Below the pieces are notes generated by a model. That model worked only from the letters and a program-made list of their open reading frames with translations. It did not search any database and was not told the DNA's origin. Source: Ciona savignyi (Eukaryota; Chordata; Ascidiacea; Phlebobranchia; Cionidae). Taken from it: a DNA stretch of 64,000 nt. The DNA is taken from the NCBI GenBank assembly GCA_000149265.1, contig CH003110.1, positions 466,725 through 530,724 on the forward strand, written 5' to 3'. Below are positions 47,801 to 58,319 of the stretch, in pieces. The position numbers and the translations under genes were made by a program. Every line of letters starts with the position of its first letter. The stretch's first letter is position 1.

Positions 47801-50536
47801 CACCATCAGCATTTACAGCAACCACATGAAATGTATATTGAGTGGAAGCTATCAGATTGTCTATAGTTGCTGTTGTTCCACTGACAGTTTGGTTACCCCC
47901 GTGTGAAACAGAGCTCCATGAAACTCTGTATCTGACTAAGCTGTTCACAGCACTCCACATGAGCTTAATGGTGTTGGTAGTTGCCACCGATGAATTGCTC
48001 ACCGCAGTCACCTTGTCAGGAACTATAACGTATTTATTTAAATAAAAAAGCGTGGGGTCATAAGGGTGGGTAAATAAACATGGGTAAAGGGGAACGTGGG
48101 TAAAGGTCATAAGCGTGGGTAAAATAAATAAGCGTAGGGTCATAAGGGTGGGTAAATAAACGTGGGTAAAGGGGAACAAGGGTAAAGGTCATAAGCGTGA
48201 GTAAAATAAATAAGCGTGGGCAAATAAACAAGCAATCTAACGATTAACGGAAAGTTCACGATATCGAATATTGTTACTGGTTACTTGGATGTGCACTTGG
48301 ACAAGACATTTAGCAGAGTAAAAGCAATGACATCATTATAAACAGTACACAGAGAAAACAATAATAATTTTAAACAACTTGATCTCATTAGATATATATG
48401 GAGGATCTGTGAACGATTTTATTTGAGCAATTGTAAAAACCATATATATCTCTTAAATATAATAATTCTGATTGAAGCAGCCATGATGTATTACGATAGG
48501 ATAGAATAGGATATTCATGTTTATCCCCGTGAATGGGAAAACCAAGGGGGTTATCACACGGGCAATCGTCAGATCACCTCGTGCCCATCGTCGGGTTACC
48601 GGAGCTATTGCAGTGTGTGGTATATGATAGACACGTTCCTTCAATTTGGTAGAACCCAATAATCTGCTGGGTTCAGGCAATGTCCGTAAAGTGCCTTGTC
48701 CAAGGACACAACCGACTAGCTAGCGACCAGTTGCGCACCTGCAACCTTTCGATTGAAAGGCGACGCACTTAACCGTTAGACCAACCGACCGGTATTAGTT
48801 GTTCTTACCTGGAAGTTAATTATATCCCTGCTTATTACCTAATGCAATTGGATATTTTAAAATATATATTTACTTTGTGTGATCGTTATTATTAAAACAT
48901 AAACATATATAACGTACATGTTCTGACTATGAGGAAATTCGCAGTGGATTCAGTTTGAAGAAGAAAAGTTCCAGAAACAGCTTTTAGGTGGAATATAAGG
49001 TCCATATTGGGTTGGCCGCCAGTAAATGTATAAGCTGTGTCGGAGGCAGAAATAATGGTCGTATTTGTTGCACCATTTGCATTGGTGGTAAGTGTGTAGT
49101 AGGAAAAAACATTCGGAGTCACAGGTGCTGTGAAACTGAACGTAATTTCGTTGTTTGCAGTAATTGTGTTCACCGAAAAACTCGCTGGTGGATTTGGATC
49201 TGGAAAAAATTTAAGTATGCAAAGCATGGCCTATAATATAGAGTTATGAATAGGTTTATAGCCGCAATAACATATCGATAATCGCGATACAGTTTAGCGA
49301 TGGTAATGTAAAGTATTTTATTTCTATGTGGTTTAAATTCCCTGCATTTTTGAACGCTCGCCGATGTTATGTTATTGCCTTGTTTCGTTGATTACTTAAT
49401 TGCCTGCTTTTCTGTATATTTGGTTGTACCGTTTCGCTTTAAGTTAGTTACGAGTTGTGTAGTTGTGCAGTTGAGAGTTGTGTGAATTAATTGTGCTGAA
49501 ACGCTACAGTATAAATAAATGAGCATTGCGATAAACGCGTTAACTTAGCACTAGGTTATGCGACTGCAGATCCATTATTTTATCAGAAAAGTATCCAACA
49601 ATTGCATGTTAATTGTTAATGAATATTGACTATTGGGTTTATGGTAAAAGAAGCGTTAATGCAATAACAAACGCATTGTTATACTAAACGTACAAAGGAA
49701 CAATAGTTATTATGATGTAATAATCGCATTAAAAAGGTTATCCTACTATACATTATTAATTATTATGGCTAATAGTTTATTATGATGTAATAATCGCAAA
49801 AAATATCTCTATTTACAATTGTTTACTGACCATAATCGCGATTATCGATCATTTCTTTACAAGCATTGTTGCATCCCTAGCTAGGTTGTAATTATAATTG
49901 AATTAAAATACTTGTACAGCCAATAATAACACCATATTAAATCAATATTCCTAAGTATGTTTCTAACACAATACCAGATTTAGTGCCCAATGGAATGCAA
50001 GAAACATATTTTAAACAAAAGAAAGGTGTATGCATTTTAAATCTTAATACCTAGTCGGGAAGTTACAGGTTGCAACTAAAGATGGGTTGCAACTAAAGAT
50101 GGGTTGCAACTAAAGATGGGTTGCAACTAAAGATGGGTTGCAACTAAAGATGGGTTGCAACTAAAGATGGGTTGCAACTAAAGATGGGTTGCAACTAAAG
50201 ATGGGTTGCAACAAAGGATGGGCGAATACATTCAGTGGCTGTATTAAACTACATGCCAACTTACTTGTTCTATGTCATGTGTTATTTGATTGAGCTCCAG
50301 CCCCAGCACTGTTGCGAGCTTTAACATTCACGCTGTATAACTCTCCTGGAGTAAGTGAGGTAAGGGTGGTGGAATTCCCTGTTGCAAGTTTTGTGGTAGT
50401 AGCAGAACTCGCCGTCCATTCAACTACATAATCAACTATATCGTTCCCACCAGTTGGTGTTGTCCATGACACAACAATTGTGTTTGTTGCATCACTTCCC
50501 GGTGATAAACTTGGTGCAGCAGGAGCATTGGGTACT
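38936..50536 (-). CDS. Adhesion G-protein-coupled receptor with fibronectin III ectodomain
   Basis: Minus-strand gene with the full adhesion-GPCR order. From the C-terminus: tail and 7TM (38936-41844), GPS exon 42348-42506, GAIN-region exons 43060-45102, a hormone-receptor-motif-like exon 45455-45543, an EGF-like exon 46752-46877 and fibronectin III exons 47108-47377, 47762-48022 and 48918-49199. Junctions through the 7TM part are all in phase. Such receptors are self-cleaved at the GPS and are activated when the ectodomain is pulled off or shifts, exposing a tethered agonist. I cannot name the vertebrate orthologue; the HRM + FN3 layout is not one I can match firmly. The N-terminus, signal peptide and some GAIN exons are unresolved and may extend to 56.6 kb. 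Confidence 0.82.
39213..39470 (+). mobile_element. SINE, 3' truncated
   Basis: Intact head 'gtccggttggtctaacgg', body to 'ttcacggggataaac', no pentamer tail. Confidence 0.8.
40540..40780 (+). mobile_element. SINE, 5' truncated
   Basis: From 'gtcggttgtgtctttgggc' to 'tatccccctatcctat'; the tail abuts the TM4 exon donor within about 10 bp. Confidence 0.8.
41130..41326. mobile_element. hAT-type MITE with target duplication TGTTATGA
   Basis: Termini CAGTGGTTCTTAAAC and GTTTAAGAACCACTG are perfect 15-bp inverted repeats; TGTTATGA flanks both sides (41122-41129, 41327-41334). It lies about 20 bp from the TM2-TM3 exon donor. Confidence 0.92.
41935..42095 (-). mobile_element. Degraded SINE
   Basis: 'gagttaccagagctatttt', 'gtagttttagt'-like body and 'gcgaccagtttcgaacttt' head remnants. 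Confidence 0.5.
42348..42506 (-). CDS. Receptor GPS autoproteolysis exon
   Basis: Encodes PSCVFWDEGIQSWSNGVV, then VVCHFNHLTNFATLL. The Cys-x-x-W...Cys-x-F/C-x-H-L-T arrangement is the GPS; cleavage is expected between Leu and Thr of HLT. The residues after it (TNFATLL) form the tethered agonist. Acceptor 'tattcag', donor CTG|gttta; the next exon (TM1) continues in phase. Confidence 0.95.
42600..42880 (+). mobile_element. SINE, near full length
   Basis: Head 'gtccggccggttagtctaatgg' to 'tatatcctatcctatc'; short deletion before the tail. Confidence 0.85.
43060..45102 (-). CDS. Receptor GAIN-region exons
   Basis: Exons 43060-43248 (ISFLAFSNDKLFIS, SVVVLSAAVGRTSV), about 43482-43621 (LVRTSFGVDNLPTNSNLGFR), 43987-44102 (LLAAIESVGTKVELDENGV), 44402-44484 (LSAVAVVSNMLNVPDD) and 44941-45102 (LEILTSNPESLSSDDVTNTV). 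The helical first half and beta-rich second half fit a GAIN domain, helped by the VVSNMLNV and LLAAIE patterns. Some junctions, notably 43060 to the GPS exon, do not close cleanly in phase, so an exon or border is missing. Confidence 0.7.
43650..43952 (-). mobile_element. SINE, near full length
   Basis: Tail 'aggataggataggatattc' begins 29 bp upstream of the 43621 acceptor; head ends 'ccaggcttaccggccggac'. Confidence 0.85.
44153..44382. mobile_element. hAT-type MITE with target duplication ATTTAGAC
   Basis: Termini CAGCGGTTCTCAAACT and AGTTTGAAACCGCTG; ATTTAGAC at 44145-44152 and 44383-44390. Interior unlike the other three MITEs. Confidence 0.9.
44568..44902. mobile_element. hAT-type MITE with target duplication AACTAGAC
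   Basis: Same family as the 14.4-kb copy ('cagtcgcgccccccttgag' inside both); AACTAGAC at 44560-44567 and 44903-44910. Confidence 0.9.
45108..45410 (-). mobile_element. SINE, near full length
   Basis: Tail 'ataggataggatatgg' at 45112 directly abuts the 45102 exon acceptor region; head 'ccgctagaccaaccggccgg'. Confidence 0.85.
45455..45543 (-). CDS. Receptor hormone-receptor-motif-like exon
   Basis: Encodes GKPYGTRSCLLNGTSTTPIW then LTSCDRGIQ: the G-x-x-x-x-R-x-C...W...C pattern of an HRM/GAIN-subdomain A start. A near-copy of the preceding sequence ('gcgctcca...gatccaagcggtcc') lies at 45735-45795, a small local duplication. Confidence 0.6.
46752..46877 (-). CDS. Receptor EGF-like exon
   Basis: Acceptor 'atattag', donor CCAG|gtgcca. 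Encodes CPSQCEGCMGPCS, then SCDCSCIDGYFPTQVDC: a Cys-rich EGF/laminin-type module between the FN3 block and the GAIN region. Confidence 0.7.
47108..47377 (-). CDS. Receptor fibronectin III exon
   Basis: One FN3 domain of about 90 aa in a single phase-1 exon: PNAPAAPSLSPGS, SWTAPTGGNDIVDYVVEW, LTSLTPGELYSVNVKARNGA. Trp of strand B, the L-x-P-G-x-x-Y of strands E-F and the N-x-x-G turn are all present. Confidence 0.9.
47388..47675 (-). mobile_element. SINE, near full length
   Basis: Begins about 10 bp upstream of the FN3 exon acceptor at 47377; 'gatattcatgtttattcccg' to 'gctagacaaccggccagac'. Confidence 0.85.
47762..48022 (-). CDS. Receptor fibronectin III exon
   Basis: PDKVTAVSNSSVATTNTIKL, then RYRVSWSSVSHG and STQYTFHVVAVNADGGSS: a complete FN3 sandwich in one exon with 'gttatag' acceptor and GTAAGT donor. 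Confidence 0.88.
48036..48235. repeat. GTGGGTAAA-rich tandem repeat
   Basis: Two long imperfect units built from 'cgtgggtaaaggggaac', 'ggtcataagcgtgggtaa' and 'aataaataagcgtgggg' directly upstream of the 48022 acceptor. Confidence 0.75.
48494..48795 (-). mobile_element. SINE, near full length
   Basis: 'gataggatagaataggatat' tail, 'ccgttagaccaaccgaccgg' head. Confidence 0.85.
48918..49199 (-). CDS. Receptor fibronectin III-like exon
   Basis: NPPASFSVNTITANNEITFS, FSYYTLTTNANGATN, GGQPNMDLIFHLKAVSG: FN3-like strands with weaker signature than the other copies (no strand-B Trp). Confidence 0.7.
49240..49885. mobile_element. Possible MITE with inverted ATCGATAATCGCGAT ends
   Basis: 'atatcgataatcgcgata' near 49272 faces 'taatcgcgattatcgatc' near 49835; the right end reads 'gcatccctag'. 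A 22-bp direct repeat (TTATTATGATGTAATAATCG) lies inside at 49707 and 49780. Borders uncertain. Confidence 0.4.
50069..50222. repeat. 17-bp tandem repeat TTGCAACTAAAGATGGG x9
   Basis: Nine nearly identical head-to-tail copies. The same motif with small changes stands beside other receptor exons (46975-47035, 51660, 52835, 53575), so it moved with the duplicated blocks. Confidence 0.95.
50275..50536 (-). pseudogene. Duplicated fibronectin III exon with premature TGA
   Basis: Over 90% like the 47108-47377 exon (SWTTPTGGNDIVDYVVEW, LTSLTPGELYSVNVKARNSA) with the same acceptor and donor. Where the functional copy reads N-N-T-L-Y-R-T, this one has N-N-T-stop, 14 nt before the donor. Inclusion in mRNA would end translation in the ectodomain. 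Confidence 0.8.
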
Positions 50537-50539
50537 GGG

Positions 50540-53500
50540 GATTAAAATAAATTGTAATAGAAAACAACTTAAGTTAGCTACAAATGGAGAATTATTGTTT
50601 GTAATACACAGTGGGGTCACCGTGGTAACCTTGTCGAGAACTGTAACATATTAATTAAATAATAAATAAATTTACTTTGCTTTTCAACTTGCAGTTTTGA
50701 AACTAATCGCAGCTGGTATGTTGTGTGCTTTTACAAAGCACTTAGCGGACGGACATTGTCTGAACCTAGTGCATCAATCAATAGTTTAAACATTTAGATA
50801 TTTTAGTGTATGTGTGTTGGATGCATGCGATGGTAAAGTTAGTGTAAACAAATCACCGCAGGGGATTCCCCACGGATCACGGAATGTGAAATAGAAATCT
50901 GTTTGTAAGGCTTGTAAGCACTGATAGATTTTAAACAATTTACTTCCTTTATTAAGAAAGTATTCAATTAATTAAGTCTTATGACAGAAATATGAAGGAA
51001 GCTAAAATAGAAGATTAAGTTACACATTTCGCCGGTGGAAAAAACGACGAAGAAAAAGATTTGACCGATATTTTAACGAAATCCCACTTAACCAGTTATC
51101 AGTTTGCTTTAATGTCCCATATAAATATAAAATAAATGTTGAATAAAATTTATATTTTTGTTGTGTAATCTTTAGTGTAAGTCTTCCACGGGAAAATAAG
51201 TCTAATGTATACGACATACACGGGGCTTTACTTGCTTTTACAATCATATATTTGCGATCACCGGTTGTACTGTGGACACGCTCACAACAATGTAATATCG
51301 TCGTAATATACAATATTTCCAACTACTTCGATATTAATAGGGATAATCTAGGGAATTTAATTGGTGGTTTCAGAGAGAACTAGTTAATGTGTTTTTATCG
51401 TTACTTTATTAATATTGAACAAAATCCTTGAACGTTATTTGGAATTTTATATTTGCATTTCTCATGTAATATGAATGAAATACCTGTAATTCCAATAAAA
51501 CTTGGTGTGAACTTAGTGGAATCTGAAGATAGGGTGGAAACAGTGTTGCTCACTAGAGAAGTCCCTGTGGTTCCAATTATGCTGGCGTTGGTCGGTTCTG
51601 GGGATATTTTAAGTATTTAACAAAAACAATATGCAACACGAATTCCAATGTGCTAAGTAAGAGTGGGTTGCAACTAAGAATGGGTTGCAAGTGCAACTAC
51701 GGAAGGATGCCACTAAAGAATTGCTTACCGCAGCCACGTTATTGGGAACTTTAAAGTATTTATTGAATAATGAATAAATTAACTTCTTATCTTGTCGGGT
51801 TAGTGCGTTGCTTTTTAACTTGGAGTTTTGAAACTAATCGCAAGCTGGTCTGGTGTGTGCTTTTACAAAGCACTTAGCGGACGAACATTGCCTGAACTTA
51901 GTGCATTAATAGACAGTTTAAACATTTAGATATTTTAGCGTATATGTGTTGGAAGCATGCGATTGCGATGGTAAATTTAGAGTAAATATATCACCGCAGG
52001 GGATTCCCCACGGATCACGGAATGTGAAATAGAAAGCTGTTTTTAGGCTTGTAAGCACTGATATTGTTAGTTACTCGATATGATAGCTATGGATTTTGAA
52101 CAATTTACTTCCTTTATTAAGAAAGTATTCAAATAAATAAGCCTTATAACAGAAATATGAAAGAAGGTAAAATAGAAGATTAAATTACACATTTCGCCGG
52201 TGGAAAAAAAGAAGAAGAAAAAGATTTGACCGATATTTTAACGAAATCCCACTTAACCAGTTATCAGTTTGCTTTAATGTCCCATATAAATAGAAAATAA
52301 ATGTTGAATAAAATTTAAATTTTTGTTGTGTAATCTTTAATGTAAGTCTTCCACGGGAAAATAAGTCTAATATATAAGACATACACGGGCCTTTACTTGC
52401 TTTTACAATCATATATTTGTGATCACCAGTTGTAGGCCTACTGTGGACACGCTCACAACAATGTAATATCGTCGTAATATACAATATTTCCAACTACATC
52501 GATATTAATAGGGATAATCTAGAGAATTTAATTGGTTTTAGAGAAAACTAGTTAATGTGTTCTTATTGTTACTTTTTTACTTATATTGGACAAAATCCTT
52601 GAACGTTATTTGGAATTTTATATTTGCATTTCTTATGTAATATGAATGAAATACCTGTAATTCCAATAAAAGTTGGTGTGAACTTAGTGGAATTCGAAGA
52701 ATCAGTGGAAACAGTGTTGCTCAGTAGAGAAGTCGCTGTGGTTCCAATTATGGTGGCGTTGGTCGGTTCTGGGGAATATTTTAAGTATTTAACAAAACCA
52801 ATATGCAACACGAATTCCAATGTGCTAAGTAAGAATGGGTTATAACTAAGAATGGGTTGCAACTAAGAATGGGTTGCAACTAAGGAAGGATGCCACTAAA
52901 GAATTGCTTACCGCAGCCACGTTATTGGGAACTTTAAAGTATTTATTGAATAATGAATAAATTGACTTCTTATCTTGTCGGGTTAGTGCGTTGCTTTTTA
53001 ACTTGCAGTTTTGAAACTAATTTAAAGCTGGTATGTTGTGTGCTTTTACAAAGCACTTAGAGGACGAACATTGTCTTAACCTAGTGCATCAATCGATAGT
53101 TTAAACATTTAGATATTTTAGTGTATATGTGTTGGATGCATGGGATAGTAAGATTAGGGTAAATAAATCACCGCAGGGGATTCCCCACGGATCACGGAAT
53201 GTGAAATAGAAAACTGTTTTTTAGGCTTGTAAGCACTTATATTGTTAGTTACCCGATATGATAGCTCTGGATTTTGAACATTAATTGGTTTCAGAGAGAA
53301 CTAGTTAATGTATTCTTATCGTTACTTTATTAATGTTGGACAAAATCCTTGAACATTATTTTACACTTTATATTTGCATTTCTTATGTAATATGGGTGGA
53401 ATACCTGTAATTCCTATAAAAGTTGGTGTGGACTTAGTGGAATTCGAAGAAACAGTGTTGCTTACTAGAGAAGTCGCTGTGGTTTCAATTATGGTGGCGT

Positions 53501-55570
53501 TGGTTGGATCTGGGGATATTTTAAGTATTTAACAAAACCAATATGCAACACAAATTCCAGTGTGCTAAGTAAGAATGGGTTGCAACTAAGAATGGGTTGT
53601 AACTAAGAAAGGATGCCACTGAAGAATTGCTTAACTTAGCCACGTTATTGAGAACTTTAAAGTATTTATTGAATAATGAATAAATTGACTTCTTATCTTG
53701 TCAGGTTATTGCGTTGCTTTTTAACTTGCAGTTTCAAAACTAATCGCAAGCTGGTATGTTGTGTGCTTTTACAAAGCACTTAGCAGACGGACATTGCCTG
53801 AACTTAGTGCATTAATAGACAGTTTAAACATTTATATATTTTAGCGTATATGTGTTGGAAGCATGCGATTGCGATGGTAAATTTAGAGTAAATATATCAC
53901 CGCAGGGGATTCCCCACGGATCACGGAATGTGAAATAGAAATCTGTTGTTTAGGCTTGTCAGCACTGATATTGTTAGTTACCTGATGTGACAACTCTGGA
54001 TTTTAAACAATTTACTTCCTTTATTAAGAAAGTATTCAATTAATTAAGCCTTATGACAGAAATATGAAAGAAGGTAAAATAGAAGATTAAATTACACATT
54101 TCGCCGGTGGAAAAAACGACGAAGAAAAAGATTTGACCGATATTTTAACGAAATCCCACTTAACCAGTTATCAGTTTGCTTTAATGTCCCATATAAATAG
54201 AAAATAAATGTTGAATAAAATTTACATTTTTGTTGTGTAATCTTTAATGTAAGTCTTTTACGGGAAAATAAGTCTAATATATACGACATACACGGGCTTT
54301 TACTTGCTTTTACAATCATATATTTGTGATCACCGGTTATAGGCCTACTGTGGACACGCTCACAACAATGTAATATCTTCGTAATATACAATATTTCCAA
54401 CTACATCGATATTAATATTGATAATCTAGGGAATTTAATTGGTTTCAGAAAGAACTAGTTAATGTGTTTTTATCTTAATTGCATTTCTTATGTAATATGG
54501 ATGGAATACCTGTAATTCCAATAAAAATTGGTGTGGATTTAGTGGAATCAGAAGAAACGGTGGAAACAGTGTTGCTCACTAGAGAAGTCGCTGTGGTTCC
54601 AATTATGCTGGCGTTGGTCGGTTCTGGGGAATATTTTAAGTATTTAACAAAACCAATATGCAACACGAATTCCAATGTGCTAAGTAAGAATGTGTTGCAA
54701 CTAAGGAAGTATGCCACTGAAGAATTGCTTACCGCAGCCACATTATTGGGAACTGTAAAGTATTTATTGAATAATGAATAAATTAACTTCTTATCTTGTC
54801 GGGTTAGTACGTTGCTTTTCAACTTGCAGTGTCAAAACTAATCGCAAGCTGGTATGTTGTATGCTTTTACAAAGCACTTAGCGGACGGACATTGCCTGAA
54901 CCTAGTGTATTAATAGACAGTTTAAAACTTTAAACATTTAGATATTTTAGTGTATGTGTGTTGGATGCATGCGATGGTAAATTTTATTTTAACTAAATCA
55001 CCGCTGGGGATTCCCCACGGATCACGGAATGTTAAATACAATGCTGTTTTTTAGGCTTGTAAGCATTGATTTTGTTAGTTACCCGATACGATAGCTATGG
55101 ATTTTAAACAATTTACTTCCTTTAATGAGAAATTATTCAATAAATTAAGTCCTATGACAGAAATATAAAGGTAAAATAGACGATTAAATTTCTCATATCA
55201 TCGGTGGAAAATAAGACGAAGAAAAATATTTGACCGATATTTTAACGAAATCCTACTTAACCAGTTATCAGTTTGCTTTAATGTCCCATATAAATAGAAA
55301 ATAAATGTTGAATAAAATTTAAATTTTTGTTGTTTAATCTTTAATGTAAGTCCTCCACGGGCAAATAAGTCTAATATATACGGCATACACGGGCCTTTAC
55401 TTGAACGTTATTTGACACTTTGAATTTGCATTTCTTATGTAATATGGATGAAAATACCTGTAATTCCAATAAAAGTTGGTGTGAACTTAGTGGAATTTGA
55501 AGAAACAGTGGAAACCGTGTTGCTCACTAGAGAAGTTGCAGTTGTTCCGATTATGGTGGCGTTGGTGAAC
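50540..55570 (-). repeat. Tandem array of ~0.7-1.2-kb units carrying Ser/Thr-rich receptor exons
   Basis: Five Ser/Thr-rich exon copies lie at 51484-51597, 52655-52768, 53405-53509, 54510-54623 and 55458-55560 (the first, second and fourth are 114 nt; the third is 105 nt). They encode PEPTNASIIGTTATSL then VSTVSSDSTKFTPSFIGIT, a mucin-like stalk. Each unit also holds a cut-off FN3 start (VPNNVAAVSNSSV), the 17-bp repeat motif, a GGGGATTCCCC palindrome and, in most, a conserved antisense-of-plus ORF of about 100 codons. The fifth copy is degenerate at its acceptor. Unit length varies from about 730 to 1180 bp. Confidence 0.75.
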
Positions 55571-56334
55571 TGAACATAGATTAGGAAAACGCTAAACAGT
55601 TTGTACTTCCATCTTAATATTTGTAAATATTAAAGAATACGAATTCGAAACTTATTATATCGGTCGAATAGCTTGGTGGTAGTGTATCGCCTTCAACCAG
55701 AAGTTGGAAACTGGTTGCTCGCGTAAACAATTAGCGAACGTAAAGACCATTAATCAAACACATTGCTGGGTTGACGTCATCAAATCATCGCATACATTCT
55801 AAGATTCTGCGATAACGTGACGTGATTCTTCAACAAAACCGCAAATAATTCTTGAACATACTTCAAGCTATGATGTAAATAAAGAATGTGCGGTTGGTCA
55901 AGCAAATATGACGTATATGTCACGAGTTATTGAATGCCCAAATAGTCTAGTGCTACTACGCCAGACACGGCCCTGGTCAAGCGCTTGAACTGTCGGGAGT
56001 TGGTTTTTGGGCAGAACGGTGAGTCCTGAGAAGGAAAGCCTGGTGCGAATTCCGATTGGAACTAAGAACTTATTTGCTAGCCATAAGAACCAAGGAAAGC
56101 GAACTGTCTAATTATTATTCGCATGCCGATGTTTTATTTCGAAGCTATTCGCAGCGAAGCGTTCACGAGTAAAGTGCATTGAATTATTCGTCTGTTTCAT
56201 TGATAACGTTTTAACCAAAAAGGAACTAACGTTCAAACCAGCGTGGACTCTTTCTAATTCGGAACAATATATTCGAGCCACGCGTGCAACACGGAGTGCA
56301 TATTCTCTCAATATCGTCAAACGTTACACATATC

Positions 56335-56450
56335 ACACAGCAAAATCTTCGGTACCCCGACGTTGGGCAGGAGTTAACCTTACGATTAATCGTGTAAGAA
56401 CGACCCTTGCGTTTTTACATTCACGGGATAAATATAAATATCCCATGAAA
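56335..56450 (+). mobile_element. Degraded SINE 3' half
   Basis: 'ttcggtaccccgacgttggg' to 'acattcacgggataaatat'. Confidence 0.6.
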
Positions 56451-56489
56451 TAATTACTATTTGCTCTACAGCATACCGTGTGGATTGCA

Positions 56490-56569
56490 CGTACCTCCAT
56501 GGTTGTAGGGTATGGTGTCGTTGCTGGGTCCGGGATTGAAGTTGAGATGGAAACATTGGTGGCAGAGCT
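56490..56569 (-). CDS. Possible further Ser/Thr/Pro-rich stalk exon
   Basis: Acceptor 'cataacag', donor ATGGAG|gtacgt. Encodes SATNVSISTSIPDPATTPYP then TTME, similar in composition to the array exons, so it may be an upstream stalk exon of the receptor. Confidence 0.4.
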
Positions 56570-58310
56570 GTTATGTCATTCGATTATCAGTTTATTTTGG
56601 CTAATATCTGTTTACAGTCAGACAAGGTAAAATAAAACACACACAAAGCATTTTTATTTACATCGCAATGCAGTAAAATTGCAATGCATTAAAATCACAA
56701 TGCAATAAAATTCGAATGTGTTGCGGTACAATGTTAGGTGATGTTTTAACCTAAACTCTAACCATTAATGGCAAATCTACCAAAACGCAATCGGACTTAA
56801 ACTACTTTTTAACCTACTTGAAAGCGCCTTATAAAAATTAATGTTAATTCGAATATGTTTAAAAACTTACCAAGTAATTTCACGCACGCACATAAGACTG
56901 GTGACCAAAACTACAATCTTAATGATTTTATCCATTTTTAAATCTTTAATTTCCAAACGAGTTAAATTCTAAAATAACGAGTCAATAAGTGTGGCACCTT
57001 AAATATATCTTCATATTTTAAAACCCCCCAGACACATTGAAAATTGTATTTAAATGTCTCGTGACTTGTGGTGAAGTTACAAAAAGATTTATTATGATAA
57101 CTGATTGGAAAGCGGGGGCTACTACGCGCGTGATTCCCAAGTTCATTGTTGGAACTGTTATTGCTAGTTTGAACAAAGCTACAACCTATTTCACCATCGT
57201 ATACTATATATACACAAAAGCCACGCTGAAACATAGGTTTTCCCCACAACCGTAATAAGCCGATTATGGAAAGCAGTCTCATTTGTTATTTAAATGAATA
57301 AACGGTATAAACAAAGATATGTGTATATCTATTAATTCTTGTAATATTTTAACTGTGATAATCACTAATTGAATACGATTCGCGCTAATTTACTTAAATG
57401 TTAGTAAAAATATGGTTGGTCCAACAATAAAGACTACACGTAGTAAGCTAGTGCATAATCAAATCAAGCTTACAAACTTTCGAACGCGTAAAAGTGGCAC
57501 TGTACTATAGGACTTGTTTTTAAAGCGACATATCCATATATATATATCGAGCCGTATAATAAAATGAACATAACGCCCAGTCTATATGGGTTACATCTAA
57601 ACTTAAAAAAATTAACATTAGTTATCAAATAATTTCCGTAATGTCTGGCTACAAATAAGAATAAAATTCTTTGGATTTTATCAGTAAATAATCAGCACGA
57701 GTAGGCCTACTGCTAGAAGTCCGCAAAGTGGTGTGGCAATTAAGGAACTTGCATGTAACTAATAATCTAATATTACGAACTTGAACTTAGTGCCAATGTA
57801 ACTTAAAACTAATAATAATCTAAAAAGAACTAAAGATATCAGACGTATATCAAAAAAAGAGGGGCGGCGACCTTTTAAAAACAAAGCTATTTGGACACTA
57901 TTTGAATAGTGTTTTGGGTTTATATGCGCCCATGTGATCCAAATTGATACGTGTGGTTGTGTGACTAGAATCGGTGGCCATCACACACATGATTTAACCA
58001 CTCTGATCCACGCTTTCGGGCCACACCTTCCCCTAAAGCCGGCTACACCACAGTACTGGTCGCGCTTTACCGCACACTCATCTTCAGAGCTCTTTATATT
58101 GTCGTATTATACCCTTTGGTTTAATTTATTATCTGGTAAAATATGCAATTATGGCTCATGTAATTACACATTTTTGCGTTAATACCTTGAATGCGAGATG
58201 ACACTTTCACTGCATTATCAGTGATGGTTATTTCGCCTAAACATCCGAATGAGCAACGTCATCCTGTTATTCACAAATTTACCAAAATGTGGAAAAAATG
58301 AGGTTGTCGC
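56570..58310. other. No gene recognised
   Basis: AT-rich DNA. It could contain the first exons of the receptor (signal peptide), which I could not pick out by eye. Confidence 0.4.
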
Positions 58311-58319
58311 ATCCAGGGG

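Noticed and set aside
50069-50222. CRISPR-like repeat array
   Set aside because: Head-to-tail 17-bp units without spacers, in a eukaryotic gene: a minisatellite.
56108-56320. 70-codon minus-strand ORF
   Set aside because: No recognisable domain and no neighbouring exons; length is within chance expectation.
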